NCBI GenBank assembly: GCA_020636325.1
Contig: JACJYC010000004.1
Span: 558,001-622,000 of the forward strand
DNA from: Lewinellaceae bacterium
GTDB lineage: Bacteria > Bacteroidota > Bacteroidia > Chitinophagales > Saprospiraceae
DNA: 64,000 nucleotides
Reading direction: 5' to 3'
Positions 26,342 to 35,120 of this stretch are shown here, piece after piece (the stretch's first letter is position 1; each line of letters begins with the position of its first letter). The translations under genes and the position numbers were made by a program. The notes below the pieces were generated by a model. That model had not been told where the DNA came from, made no database searches, and saw nothing but the letters and a program-made list of their open reading frames with translations.

Positions 26342-27424
26342 ATGAAAAAACGGGAAATGTTTTGGCTTTTTTTGGCAATGGCCACCCTGGTTTTGCGCTG
26401 GGTCGCCCATCCCGCATTTATAGAACGATTTTACAGCAGGGGTTGGTTCCAGGGCATCCGCGTTTTGATCGATTTTGGGCTCGGCTGGATGCCTGTTCCG
26501 TTGATCTATCTGTTTTTCGGCGGCCTGATCTGGTATTGGGTCAGGACCTGGCGGCGGCGGCCCCGGAACAGGAAATTGCTCGTCACCGGCCTGCGAACCG
26601 GCAGCCGGTTGCTTTCCGGCATCAGCATGCTGATTGTCGGGTTCTTCTGGCTTTGGGGATTTAACTACGGGCGAGCACACGTGGAAAAGACCCTTGACCT
26701 GGATACGCACCCGCTGACACCGGATGAAATTGAATCGGAGATGCGGACAACCGCACTGGAAATGGCCGCCAGGAGAGCCGCCATCCCCAATGTTGGCGAG
26801 GATGCCCTGACCCGGGAAAATTTTCCTCAGCATCTGGAAACCCACCTCCGCAACGGCCTTGAAAAGGTTCTTTCCCATTATCATTTCCCGGTGATGGGCA
26901 GGGTGCGAGCCCGGTTGCTGTATCCCAAAGGCATCTTTCTCAGGTTCAGTTCTTCGGGACTTTATTTTCCCTATACCGGCCAGGGGCATATTGACGCAGG
27001 ACTCAATGCCATCCAATGGCCATATACCATGTCTCACGAAATGGCCCACGGTTACGGCTTCGGTGATGAGGGCGTCTGCAATTTCTGGGCCTACCTCGCT
27101 TGTACCCTGGATGATGATCCGGCTGTTTCCTATTCAGGCCAGTTGGCTTATTATCGCTCACTGGCAGCCAACTTCCTGTCGTACAAACCGGACGCGTACA
27201 GGGCCTTCCGCGATTCGCTTCCGCAAGGCATTCAGGCGGATCTGGATGCCATCAATCAAAACCTCCTTGATTACCCGGATATCATGCCCAGGGCGCGCGA
27301 TGCCGCTTATACGGCGTACCTCAAAGCCCAGGGGATCCGGGAAGGCATGCTGAATTACAACCGCGTGTTGATGCTGGTAAAGGCCTGGAAAGAGAAAGAA
27401 CAAATCCGTAACATCACGGAATGA
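26342..27424 (+). CDS. DUF3810 membrane metallopeptidase-like protein
   Basis: The ATG at 26342 gives 360 residues with two or three N-terminal membrane segments (about residues 6-20, 40-60 and 80-105). The soluble part carries an HExxH zinc motif, HEMAHGYGFGDE (His232), followed by NFWAYLAC, the signature of DUF3810. The family is found in Bacteroidota and Firmicutes and is presumed to be a membrane-bound zinc peptidase; its substrate is unknown. The 3' end overlaps the convergent alpha/beta hydrolase by 11 bases. Confidence 0.92.
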   Translation: MKKREMFWLFLAMATLVLRWVAHPAFIERFYSRGWFQGIRVLIDFGLGWMPVPLIYLFFGGLIWYWVRTWRRRPRNRKLLVTGLRTGSRLLSGISMLIVGFFWLWGFNYGRAHVEKTLDLDTHPLTPDEIESEMRTTALEMAARRAAIPNVGEDALTRENFPQHLETHLRNGLEKVLSHYHFPVMGRVRARLLYPKGIFLRFSSSGLYFPYTGQGHIDAGLNAIQWPYTMSHEMAHGYGFGDEGVCNFWAYLACTLDDDPAVSYSGQLAYYRSLAANFLSYKPDAYRAFRDSLPQGIQADLDAINQNLLDYPDIMPRARDAAYTAYLKAQGIREGMLNYNRVLMLVKAWKEKEQIRNITE

Positions 27425-28247
27425 CTTTAACCTGCATCCAGCTCCAGATGGCATCCAGGACTTCCGCCTGCCGGTACTCATTGTGGATCTCATGGTAAAG
27501 GCCGTCCCATATTTTCAACGTGACATCGCCTTCCAGCCTGGAGGCAAAATCCCGGGTTGCCTCAGGTGACGTGATCTGGTCGGCCCCGCCGTGCATCAGG
27601 AGCAGCGGGCAGGGAAATGGGCCTTTATACTGATCGAGGTATGCCCCCGATTCGATCATGCTCAATCCCGTTTCAGAAGTCACCCGGTTGTGTACCAGCG
27701 GATCAGCGACATACGCTTTACCTACCTCGGCATCCGTACTCAGGTGATCGGCATTCAGGTTGTTCGGCTGGGAAAAGGCCGGATAGATCATGCGGGTCAG
27801 CTTGCCCAGGAAAACAAGGAACCCGGAAGGTTCGAAGGCCAGTTTGATCCACGGCCCTGTGGCAACAATCCCTGAAAGACCGGCTTCTCTGCGAAGTGCA
27901 TAATTCAGCGCCAGGTTGCCTCCCTGACTATGGCCGTAAAGCACCAGCGGCACACCGGGGTATCGGCCCCGGGTCTGTCTGATCAATTCGCCGATCTCAT
28001 CCAGCAGAACAGCATAATTTTTGGTATGCCCCCGTTTGCCCTCCGAAAGCCCGTGGCCGCTTCGGTCATAGCCGATTACGGCTGTATTCCGTTCATTGAA
28101 GTAGGCTGCAACGTGTTCATACCGGCCGATATGTTCGCCAAACCCGTGTACCAGGCTGATGACGGCCTTCGGTTTTTCCACCGGCCAGTGCCTGCCTTGA
28201 ATGCGGAGATTATTGCTGTTGGTCCAGGAAAAATTCTCAATGGCCAT
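27414..28247 (-). CDS. Alpha/beta hydrolase, monoacylglycerol-lipase-like
   Basis: This 277-residue protein has the serine hydrolase_4 pattern: oxyanion region SLVHGFGEHIGRY, then GYDRSGHGLSEG, and nucleophile GHSQGG (Ser107). The acid is probably in HGGADQITSPE and the catalytic His in GLYHEIHNE. Close relatives are lysophospholipases or monoacylglycerol lipases. It lies 2 bases after the larger hydrolase gene and appears to be the last gene of the SDR-CHAT-hydrolase cluster. No signal peptide is present, so it should act in the cytoplasm. Confidence 0.9.
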   Translation of the reverse strand: MAIENFSWTNSNNLRIQGRHWPVEKPKAVISLVHGFGEHIGRYEHVAAYFNERNTAVIGYDRSGHGLSEGKRGHTKNYAVLLDEIGELIRQTRGRYPGVPLVLYGHSQGGNLALNYALRREAGLSGIVATGPWIKLAFEPSGFLVFLGKLTRMIYPAFSQPNNLNADHLSTDAEVGKAYVADPLVHNRVTSETGLSMIESGAYLDQYKGPFPCPLLLMHGGADQITSPEATRDFASRLEGDVTLKIWDGLYHEIHNEYRQAEVLDAIWSWMQVKVIP

Positions 28248-28249
28248 TT

Positions 28250-29761
28250 TTATGCGCTCAACCAGGTGAAGAGTTGTTTGTTGACAGGATGTTTATCCTC
28301 AAAATAATTGAGGTGATTGACGTCGGATTCCAGGTCAAAAATCTTCATTCTTGCCGGATCAATCGGAAAACCGGCTGCCATGGGATCGGTTTCAAAACAG
28401 CCTTTGGTGGGAACGACCATATCGCTGTCCTCTCCAAAAACATGGCTGAGGGCTTTCATCACCAGGCGTTTGCCGAACCGGGCCAGCAGGTTTTCGTCCT
28501 GCGGAACGTATTTTGCGCCGATGGAATAGTATTCCGTTGAGGTCGGTTGCCCCGTATTCAGCCGGGCCAGATAATCGCCGCCGGGTAACATGGCCTGCAG
28601 GCCGGGCAGTCCTTTCAGCGCGCCGGCAGCCACTACCTTGATAAAGGTGATCAGCCCCTCCATCGTTATGGTAAACGGATTGTCGGGCAGGTCGGTCAGC
28701 ATGTTGGTGTAGGAATCAATCAGCTTGACCCAATTTTCCTTGTTGGTCAGGATCGTCCCGTTGTGCGGGCCTGCCACCAGGATGGCCCGGCGAACCTTTA
28801 GGGTTTTATCCGTAGGATTCAGCTCGTCGAATCGCTCGCATAATTCGCGCCCGACAAGGCCGCCCCGGCTATGGGTTACAATATCCAGGTCCAGGTTCCG
28901 GACATCCGGCGGGAGCATTTTTATGAATTCCCGTATGTTCTCCGTCGGACTGTGGTGCAGGCTGGGATGGTTGAAGGCAAAGATGCGACCCTGGTACAAA
29001 CCGGCCAGTTTCTCCAGCCAGGTGCTTTTGATCAATCCGTCGTAGGCTGCCTGTCCGGTGCTGAACGTGCCGTGAAGCAACAGCAACGCGCGGTTGCCGT
29101 TGATGTCGGACCAGGGAATGTCATTGGCTCCGAAGGCATTGGGTTCGACGTAGTGAAATCCGTAAGGCCGCTTTTTTTCTTCCCATTTCCTGACCAGGAA
29201 ACCGGTACCCATTTCGACCAGCGGGTCGATCAGCCAGGCAAAGACCTTTACCGTTCTGCGAATACCTTGGGTAATCTCTCCGCGGGTTCTGTTTTCTTCG
29301 TCCTGCGGGATTTCAGCCCCTCCCCGGGGAATATTGAATTTGAAACTGGTTTCATCCGTTTTATCGGGCCAAATCCACCGGGATTCGCCGTTCTCGTCCG
29401 TGTAGAGAATGGCTTGTTCCATATTGCCCCGGGTTTTTGGCGTTGACAGGATCATGGCGGCCTCGCCTTTGTCTGTCTGTGCGTTGAGCCCGCCGGAACG
29501 TGTTGCGGTGTCCCGGGCATTTTTATGTTCATCGCTGATCACTTCGATCTCGAACTGCTTCATGAGAAAGGCTTCGGCATCGTCCGTAGCGTTCAGCCAG
29601 TTTTGGTGATTGCGATCTTTAGCCCCTCCGCCCCGGGTGGTTTGTTCCTCTTTGTTCAGTTCCTTGATCCGGCCTTTCAATCCGGGGGCGTGCAGGGTGT
29701 AATTCGCCGTAGAGATCTGAATGGGCGCGGCGCTGCCGTTCAGTGGTGTTTCAAATGCCAT
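28250..29761 (-). CDS. Large serine hydrolase (DUF7379-like lipase/esterase) with long N-terminal extension
   Basis: The 503-residue protein has a C-terminal alpha/beta hydrolase (about 220-503): oxyanion region ALLLLHGTFSTG (225-236), nucleophile THSRGG (Ser298), acid Asp445 or Asp447 (GEDSDMVVP) and His483 (DVNHLNYF). The preceding 220 residues are a non-catalytic extension rich in Glu, Asp and Arg that holds five Arg-Gly or Arg-Ser-Gly sites: TRGGG (42-46), TRSGG (87-91), TRG (110-112), PRGG (145-148) and TRGE (159-162). The next gene upstream, 6 bases away, encodes a CHAT protease whose linker has similar motifs. There is no signal peptide. DUF7379 is my best family guess. Activation by the protease is an inference. 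Confidence 0.82.
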   Translation of the reverse strand: MAFETPLNGSAAPIQISTANYTLHAPGLKGRIKELNKEEQTTRGGGAKDRNHQNWLNATDDAEAFLMKQFEIEVISDEHKNARDTATRSGGLNAQTDKGEAAMILSTPKTRGNMEQAILYTDENGESRWIWPDKTDETSFKFNIPRGGAEIPQDEENRTRGEITQGIRRTVKVFAWLIDPLVEMGTGFLVRKWEEKKRPYGFHYVEPNAFGANDIPWSDINGNRALLLLHGTFSTGQAAYDGLIKSTWLEKLAGLYQGRIFAFNHPSLHHSPTENIREFIKMLPPDVRNLDLDIVTHSRGGLVGRELCERFDELNPTDKTLKVRRAILVAGPHNGTILTNKENWVKLIDSYTNMLTDLPDNPFTITMEGLITFIKVVAAGALKGLPGLQAMLPGGDYLARLNTGQPTSTEYYSIGAKYVPQDENLLARFGKRLVMKALSHVFGEDSDMVVPTKGCFETDPMAAGFPIDPARMKIFDLESDVNHLNYFEDKHPVNKQLFTWLSA

Positions 29762-29767
29762 GGTTAA

Positions 29768-31813
29768 TCAGGTTTTTTTGAGTTTCAGGGCGGGATGCCC
29801 GTAATAGATATAGGCCAGTTGGGTCAATGATGTTTTATAGTCGAACTTCCGGCGCAACTCCAGCAAAACCTCCCCGATCGGACGGCCTTTACCGAGCGTT
29901 TCTTCGTAAAAAGCCTCACTGAACGGGCGGGCAATGACATCGTGCACGTTCCACAAAGGCGCCAGAAAACCCAGTACCCCTTTGGTCAGCACAATGCCCG
30001 GGAAACCGCTCGCCTGGCCAAGCGTATTGCCGGCTGTGGCGACCTGGCAGGCATTCAGGAACAGGAAGGAAATAGCGGGTACATCACCGCAGAAATAAGG
30101 ACCGAACAAGGCTTCGGCGCTGAGGTCGCCGTCTTCAAGGGCCAGCAATTGCTCGTTGAGATCCGGTTTGCTGAAGCCGTGCAGCGCCATATGCATCAAA
30201 TGGCCGGCAACGGGTTTATCCGACCCTGTCAAATCCAGTAAATCTTCTTTTTTTGCCGCAACGGCCCGGGCTTTGAAGTGGTCGACCAGGTATTTTTTCT
30301 CGGCGATCGCTTCAACCAGCGGATTATGGGAGGAATCCGGCGGGTAGTCGGCCGCCAAAGCCGATAACAGGTTTACGGTGAGGCCGGTCGGCGGCGATCC
30401 GGTCACGCGGTCATTGGCCCACCACCTGCCGGTTTGGGTCTGGAGGTGCAAAAAGGGATCGATATCAGGATCCAGCCGCAGGTCGGGGTGGTAGGCCAGC
30501 TCCCAGGGTATATAGGCTTCATCGGTCAGGATCAGCACTTTCGGGACCCTTTTCACAGCAGCGTGCACATCTTTAAGCGCCTCGAAAAAATTTGCCGGCA
30601 TATGGGCGGCTATGGCTTGTCCCAGGGTCCGCAAAGCATTGAAGGCAGCCCGGCCTTTGTAGCCTTCCCTACCCAGTTCCTGGCCTATTTTTGCGGCGAA
30701 TTCCCGGGTGTTGTCGATCTTGATTTCGGCATCCAGGTCGATATGCGGTTTGTGGGCCTGCATGCTCCAATGGAGCTTTTTGGCCACCGGATCCCACATG
30801 ACCGTAGTCAGCAAATCGATGGCTTCCTGTTCATAGTCCAGTTCGGGCAGACTGAGTTGGCATTTTGACAGAGGCTTTTCGACGGGCTGAAGAGCCGGAG
30901 TTTCGCCTACGGGTATGGTCCGGGTTGCCATGCCGACCAGCTGGCCTTTGAAGGTATAGATGGCCGTGAGCGAAACTTCTTTTGCGCCGCTCAGGACCTT
31001 GCACCTGAACGTAACCTTCGAATCCAGATTGAGGAGGAGGGGCTTTTCTGCCTTGTTCAGGACCTCCGCCCCGTTCGGCATTAACTTCACGAAAAGAATA
31101 TCCGAAGGTTTAACAGCCGGCAGATTGATGGCTACAAGATTCGACAGCGTTTTATCCGCTTCCGCCGCAAAGCCGATATCCAATGAAAATTCGGCTTCTT
31201 TTTCCAATGTTCCAGGGTCGCTTATGGACGGGAAAGCCCGGAAAGGCTCTGCTTCGTCTTCCAGGAGGTCTTCCAGGGAAGAGGGCAGTGAGCCCGAATC
31301 GCCGCCGCCGCGGGTTTGACTTTTGGAAGTATCCGGAACGGTAAAAGGATCGCCGCCCCTTGTTGGACCTGGCGAAGGCATTGAACCCGAGTCGCCGTCC
31401 CTGCCTGCACCGGGAACCGGGGCCGGCGCCGGCGGTGGCGGTGGCGGTGGTTGAGCGGAATAATCATACACGATGAAACCTACGGGAATCCCGGCATCCA
31501 GAACGATGTAACGGTTCTCAACGGCTTCCGTAACATCCGCGTTGGCCGGAAGGGTGGATGTTCTGTCGTGCTCGTGCAGGTTCAGGGCTTGTTTAACCGT
31601 TGACCCCGGCGTGTTGGTGCTCCAGTAAGCCAGCATTTCCTCTGCCTCGATGCGCGGGAAAAGGTAATAAAACTGTCCAAAATCCTCCTTCCTGTCGACA
31701 ATGATAAAGGAGAAAGGAGCGGCAGCGGCGTTTAGGTCCTTTAAGGCCGAGGCTGCCGTTTGCTGGGCGGTTAACAGAAAGAAATCGGTGTAAGCAAGGG
31801 TTTTGACGGTCAT
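29768..31813 (-). CDS. CHAT domain (caspase-like) protease
   Basis: The ATG at 31813 gives 681 residues; a frame extension to 31855 needs a TTG start and would overlap the SDR gene. The CHAT domain is C-terminal, with the catalytic dyad His545 (MALHGFS) and Cys589 (LFLNACQVA), then GVLGFLAPLWNVHD. The N-terminal 115 residues form an unidentified domain with an IVVDR...YIVLDAGIPVGF cadence. A proline-rich linker (about 120-190) holds TRGGD (151-155) and TRGGG (167-171), and a beta-rich segment (about 205-305) links it to the protease. CHAT proteases are clan CD cysteine peptidases; known members act in CRISPR-guided and gasdermin defence. The partner here is probably the adjacent hydrolase. 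Confidence 0.88.
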   Translation of the reverse strand: MTVKTLAYTDFFLLTAQQTAASALKDLNAAAAPFSFIIVDRKEDFGQFYYLFPRIEAEEMLAYWSTNTPGSTVKQALNLHEHDRTSTLPANADVTEAVENRYIVLDAGIPVGFIVYDYSAQPPPPPPPAPAPVPGAGRDGDSGSMPSPGPTRGGDPFTVPDTSKSQTRGGGDSGSLPSSLEDLLEDEAEPFRAFPSISDPGTLEKEAEFSLDIGFAAEADKTLSNLVAINLPAVKPSDILFVKLMPNGAEVLNKAEKPLLLNLDSKVTFRCKVLSGAKEVSLTAIYTFKGQLVGMATRTIPVGETPALQPVEKPLSKCQLSLPELDYEQEAIDLLTTVMWDPVAKKLHWSMQAHKPHIDLDAEIKIDNTREFAAKIGQELGREGYKGRAAFNALRTLGQAIAAHMPANFFEALKDVHAAVKRVPKVLILTDEAYIPWELAYHPDLRLDPDIDPFLHLQTQTGRWWANDRVTGSPPTGLTVNLLSALAADYPPDSSHNPLVEAIAEKKYLVDHFKARAVAAKKEDLLDLTGSDKPVAGHLMHMALHGFSKPDLNEQLLALEDGDLSAEALFGPYFCGDVPAISFLFLNACQVATAGNTLGQASGFPGIVLTKGVLGFLAPLWNVHDVIARPFSEAFYEETLGKGRPIGEVLLELRRKFDYKTSLTQLAYIYYGHPALKLKKT

Positions 31814-31851
31814 GTTTTGGGGATTTTGACGGTAAATTAACGAAAAATCGA

Positions 31852-32676
31852 TCAATTCAGGAAGAGATCGGTCATCAGCGGTTCGTTGGGATTGACGGCA
31901 TACCCCGCGAGGTCTGTCATGCCTTCTTCCGCCAGTACTTCTTCATCGATATAAAAGTTGCCGGTTGCCGACTGGCTTGCCCGCTTAAGGACGCAGAAGG
32001 CCGCGTCAGCCATGATCTCAGGCGTTCTGGACTGCTGTATCATTGTATCGCCGCCCAGCAGGTTTTGTACGGCGGCCGTTGCGATGGTCGTCCTGGGCCA
32101 TAGCGCGTTCACCGCAATGCCATCCCGTCTGAACTCTTCGGCCATGCCCAGAACGCACATGCTCATCCCATATTTGGCCATGGTATAAGCCAGGTGGAAC
32201 CTGAACCATTTCGGGTCGAGGTTGAGCGGCGGCGACAAGGTCAGAATATGCGGATTGGAGGAATTTTTCAGGTGCGGGATGCAGAGTTTGGAGGCCAGGA
32301 AGGTACCCCGAAGGTTAATGCCGTGCATCAGGTCAAAACGCTTCATTTCGGTCATCAGGGTAGGCGTGAGGCTGATGGCGCTGGCGTTATTGATGAGGAT
32401 GTCGATACCGCCGAAGGTATCGATCGTTTTGTCGACGGCAGCCTGGACCTGATCCTCAAAACGCACATCCATGACCAGCGGCAGGGCTTGTCCGCCGGCA
32501 TTTTCAATTTCTTTGGCCGCCGTGTAGATGGTTCCTTCCAGTTTGGGATGAGGTTCGGTTGTTTTTCCGGTGACCACAATATTGGCTCCTTCCCTGGCCA
32601 GGCGCAACCCGATGGCCAATCCGATGCCTCGGCTGGCCCCGGTAATGAATACGGTTTTGTTCTTGAAATCCGGCAT
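31852..32676 (-). CDS. Short-chain dehydrogenase/reductase (HSDL2-like)
   Basis: The 274-residue enzyme is a classical SDR: the NAD(P)-binding TGASRGIG (12-19), NNAS (96-99), Ser148, and YTMAK with Tyr164 and Lys168. The overall pattern, including the early TEPHPKLEGTI and the late GNFYIDEEVL, resembles the hydroxysteroid dehydrogenase-like protein 2 group, here without the sterol-carrier domain. The substrate is probably a fatty acyl or hydroxy-lipid intermediate. It is the first gene of the minus-strand cluster, with 38 bases to the CHAT ATG. Whether it belongs functionally to the CHAT pair is unknown. Confidence 0.9.
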   Translation of the reverse strand: MPDFKNKTVFITGASRGIGLAIGLRLAREGANIVVTGKTTEPHPKLEGTIYTAAKEIENAGGQALPLVMDVRFEDQVQAAVDKTIDTFGGIDILINNASAISLTPTLMTEMKRFDLMHGINLRGTFLASKLCIPHLKNSSNPHILTLSPPLNLDPKWFRFHLAYTMAKYGMSMCVLGMAEEFRRDGIAVNALWPRTTIATAAVQNLLGGDTMIQQSRTPEIMADAAFCVLKRASQSATGNFYIDEEVLAEEGMTDLAGYAVNPNEPLMTDLFLN

Positions 32677-32829
32677 TTGTTTTTTTCGGCAAGATAAATA
32701 ATTGCAGGAAATGGATTCGGCGGAAATCCCGGAATGCAGGCATTTTTCGGGTTTTTACCTGAGTTGGTATAAGAAAGGTTCCGAAATCGGCCGGGTTTGA
32801 AAATTTTTGCAAAAAAAATCTGAAGGGGC

Positions 32830-32858
32830 TGTAACAAACCTTGTGCATGCCCGTCGGT
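32830..32858 (+). promoter_or_regulatory. ECF-type promoter upstream of the sigma factor operon
   Basis: TGTAACAAAC (32830-32839) and CGTCGGT (32852-32858) resemble the -35/-10 of ECF-sigma-dependent promoters (TGTAAC and CGTC cores) and lie directly ahead of the ECF sigma gene, suggesting autoregulation. The family's exact preference cannot be confirmed here. Confidence 0.55.
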
Positions 32859-32877
32859 GTAATAAAAGGGAAAGCCT

Positions 32878-33384
32878 TTGAGCCAGGAAATTTTCAATAA
32901 GAAGATAATGCCCGTACGCAACAAGCTTTACCGCTTTGCCTTGCGGATCGTGGCCAACGTGGAGGAGGCTGAGGATGTCGTTCAGGAGGTCATGTTGCGG
33001 CTTTGGCGCATCCGGGATAACTGGTCCGCCATCCAGAACATGGAAGCCTGGTGCATGCGGATGACCAAAAACCTGGCGATCGATAAAGCGCGGTACAGAA
33101 AACCCTCAGCATCATTGGAAAATGCGCCGGAGCCCCAAAATACGGGCGATAATCCGGCGGAAGACCTTGAATATCAGGATACCCTTGCGCGGTTGAAGGT
33201 TTTGATCGGACAATTACCGGAAAATCAGCGGCTGGTTATCCACCTCAGGGACATAGAAGGCTTGAGTTATCAGGAAATTGAAGAAACCCTGGAAATGCCC
33301 ATGTCTCAGGTGAAGATCAATTTGTTCAGAGCCCGGCAAAAAGTCAGGGAGGCATTGGTTAAAACAGAATCGTATGGACTATAG
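32878..33384 (+). CDS. ECF RNA polymerase sigma factor
   Basis: The 168-residue protein has sigma region 2 (MPVRNKLYRFALRIVANVEE, then DVVQEVMLRLWRIRD) and region 4 (LPENQRLVIHLRDIEGLSYQEI is the helix-turn-helix area). The TTG at 32878 is chosen because homologues carry about ten residues before MPV; ATG 32908 is the alternative. It lies behind an ECF-type promoter and overlaps the next gene by 11 bases. In Bacteroidota such factors are paired with an anti-sigma factor and DUF4252 genes, as here. Confidence 0.9.
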   Translation: MSQEIFNKKIMPVRNKLYRFALRIVANVEEAEDVVQEVMLRLWRIRDNWSAIQNMEAWCMRMTKNLAIDKARYRKPSASLENAPEPQNTGDNPAEDLEYQDTLARLKVLIGQLPENQRLVIHLRDIEGLSYQEIEETLEMPMSQVKINLFRARQKVREALVKTESYGL

Positions 33385-33859
33385 ATCACTACTCGACAGG
33401 TATTTCTCCGGTAAAACCACGCTGGAGGAGGAACAGGCGCTGAAGGAGCTGTTTCGCAAAGGCGGGGCGCCGGAGGAATTGCGTGAATTTGCCCCCTGGT
33501 TCAGGCTGTTGGATGAAGAAGCCGGTATTGAGCCTGTCCGTTCAATTGAATTGCCGGCACAACGCCGTTCCGGATGGTCAACCTGGCGGAATAACCTGAT
33601 GAGAGCGGCGGCGGTGATCCTGGTTGCGATGGGGGTATGGCGGCTGGCCCCGTCACCCGCGCCCGACAAGGCGGTCGCCATTGATTGGTCCAAATACGAG
33701 GTCACGGATGAGCAGGAAGCCCTTAGGATCACCCGGGCCGCATTCAAAAAAGTGGCTCAAACCCTTCAGTTCGGCGCTTCCACCGCTGCCGAACAGGTCG
33801 AAAAACTGGGAGAGATATCCCGCTCGGCAGCCGTCAGGCCCTCCGATCGGTTGGAATGA
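33374..33859 (+). CDS. Probable anti-sigma factor, single-pass membrane protein
   Basis: The 161-residue protein has a cytoplasmic N-terminal region (DYRSLLDRYFSGKTTLEEEQALKELF-type, matching the start of many Bacteroidota anti-sigma proteins), one membrane segment at about residues 74-92, and a periplasmic helical tail. No named domain is certain. Position argues for the role: it overlaps the ECF sigma gene by 11 bases, so it is translated with it and is likely to hold it at the membrane. Confidence 0.7.
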   Translation: MDYRSLLDRYFSGKTTLEEEQALKELFRKGGAPEELREFAPWFRLLDEEAGIEPVRSIELPAQRRSGWSTWRNNLMRAAAVILVAMGVWRLAPSPAPDKAVAIDWSKYEVTDEQEALRITRAAFKKVAQTLQFGASTAAEQVEKLGEISRSAAVRPSDRLE

Positions 33860-33898
33860 TAAAATTACCCGACTGTTTTCACAATTAAATTTAAAACA

Positions 33899-34432
33899 AT
33901 GAAAATCATTCGATTATTACTGATTGCAATGGTAATGGTTCCGTTTGCCGGCCGCCTTTCCGCTCAGGCTAACGCTATCGACAAGTATTTTCAGCAGTAC
34001 GTGGACGATGAACGGTTCACGGTCGTTTACATCAGCCCGAAAATGTTCCAGTTGTTCGAAAAAATGGACATCGATGATCTGGACCTGGACGATGATGACG
34101 ACCGGATTTTTCTGGAAGTGGCCAAAGACATGCGCGGCCTCCGCATTCTGACAGCCGATGAAAATGCAGCGGCTTTTTACAAGGAAGCCAAAGCCAAAAT
34201 CAATACTACGGAATACGAACCGCTGATCACCGTTCGCAGCAAAAGCAAGGAAAATGTCGAGTTCATGATCAAGGAAGAAGGCAATAAGGTGTCGGAACTC
34301 CTGTTGCTCGCCGGCGGAGACGATTCTTTTGTACTGCTCAGTTTTGTGGGCTCCTTCGACCTGGAAAAGGTAACGAAAATGGCAAAGGAAATGGAAAAGG
34401 ACAATAACAATAAGATCAGAAAGGAAGACTGA
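33899..34432 (+). CDS. DUF4252 protein, first copy
   Basis: The 177-residue product has a signal peptide (about residues 1-22, ending LSAQ) and the DUF4252 pattern: a FTVVYISPKMFQLFEK start, an acidic loop (DLDLDDDDDR), and paired strands ending ELLLLAGGDDSFVLLSFVG. The last stretch is helical and charged. DUF4252 proteins are common in Bacteroidota next to ECF sigma factors and their function is unknown. The two copies here differ but share layout, suggesting tandem duplication. Confidence 0.88.
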   Translation: MKIIRLLLIAMVMVPFAGRLSAQANAIDKYFQQYVDDERFTVVYISPKMFQLFEKMDIDDLDLDDDDDRIFLEVAKDMRGLRILTADENAAAFYKEAKAKINTTEYEPLITVRSKSKENVEFMIKEEGNKVSELLLLAGGDDSFVLLSFVGSFDLEKVTKMAKEMEKDNNNKIRKED

Positions 34433-34467
34433 TCGTGAATTGTTTTCCATCACCATAAATTGCAGAC

Positions 34468-34998
34468 ATGAAAAGGATCACCTGGATTTTAACCCTTGCC
34501 TGCCTTTTCCTCGCGGCCGGCGCTTATGCCCAGAAAAGTTCATTGAGGACGTTCTACGACAAATACAAGGATCGGGAAAATGTCATCGACATCAAGATCA
34601 GCGGCTTGTTGGTAAAAGTGGCCGCTTCTTTCAGCGATGATCAGGAAGCCCGGCATATACTGCAGAAGATCAGCCGGTTGCGGTTGTTGAATATGGAAAA
34701 TGACAACCCTGTCACTTCTCAGGAATACAAGGAATTGACCAAAAACATCCAGCAGGAATCCTATGAACCGCTGATGCAGATCCGGGACAAGGACCAGAAG
34801 GTTGATTTTTTCATCCGGGAAGACGGCGACAAAATTGAGGAGGTGCTGATGTTCATCAATGGCCCGGACAGCTTCCTGATGCTCAGCGTTCAGGGTTTAT
34901 TCAAATTCAGCGACCTTCAGGACCTGCATATGGATATAGAAGGCGGCGACCAGTTCCGGAAAATTCCCAGGGACCGGAAGTCCATTCCTCAAGCCTGA
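34468..34998 (+). CDS. DUF4252 protein, second copy
   Basis: The 176-residue product has a signal peptide (about residues 1-19, ending AYAQ) and the same fold pattern as its neighbour: VIDIKISGLLVKVA, YEPLMQIRDKDQKVDFF and EVLMFINGPDSFLMLSVQG. It lacks the aspartate run of the first copy. It is probably co-transcribed with the sigma factor operon, 35 bases after the first DUF4252 gene, and should be exported. Function unknown. Confidence 0.87.
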   Translation: MKRITWILTLACLFLAAGAYAQKSSLRTFYDKYKDRENVIDIKISGLLVKVAASFSDDQEARHILQKISRLRLLNMENDNPVTSQEYKELTKNIQQESYEPLMQIRDKDQKVDFFIREDGDKIEEVLMFINGPDSFLMLSVQGLFKFSDLQDLHMDIEGGDQFRKIPRDRKSIPQA

Positions 34999-35029
34999 AA
35001 CCCTATCGGCCTGTAAAGAACCAGCTTAA

Positions 35030-35063
35030 AGTTGGCAGTTGGTAATCCTTCCAACTGCCAACT
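35030..35063. terminator. Perfect 13-base inverted repeat between convergent genes
   Basis: AGTTGGCAGTTGG pairs with CCAACTGCCAACT across an 8-base loop, between the DUF4252 gene and the convergent GAF gene. It probably ends transcription in both directions, although no strong T run is present; such stems also recur as REP-like sequences in Bacteroidota. Confidence 0.45.
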
Positions 35064-35120
35064 GCCAGGTAAGGGGCAGAGCGATTCAAATCCTTGAAAC
35101 AGGCTCTAATGCCGGCGGAT

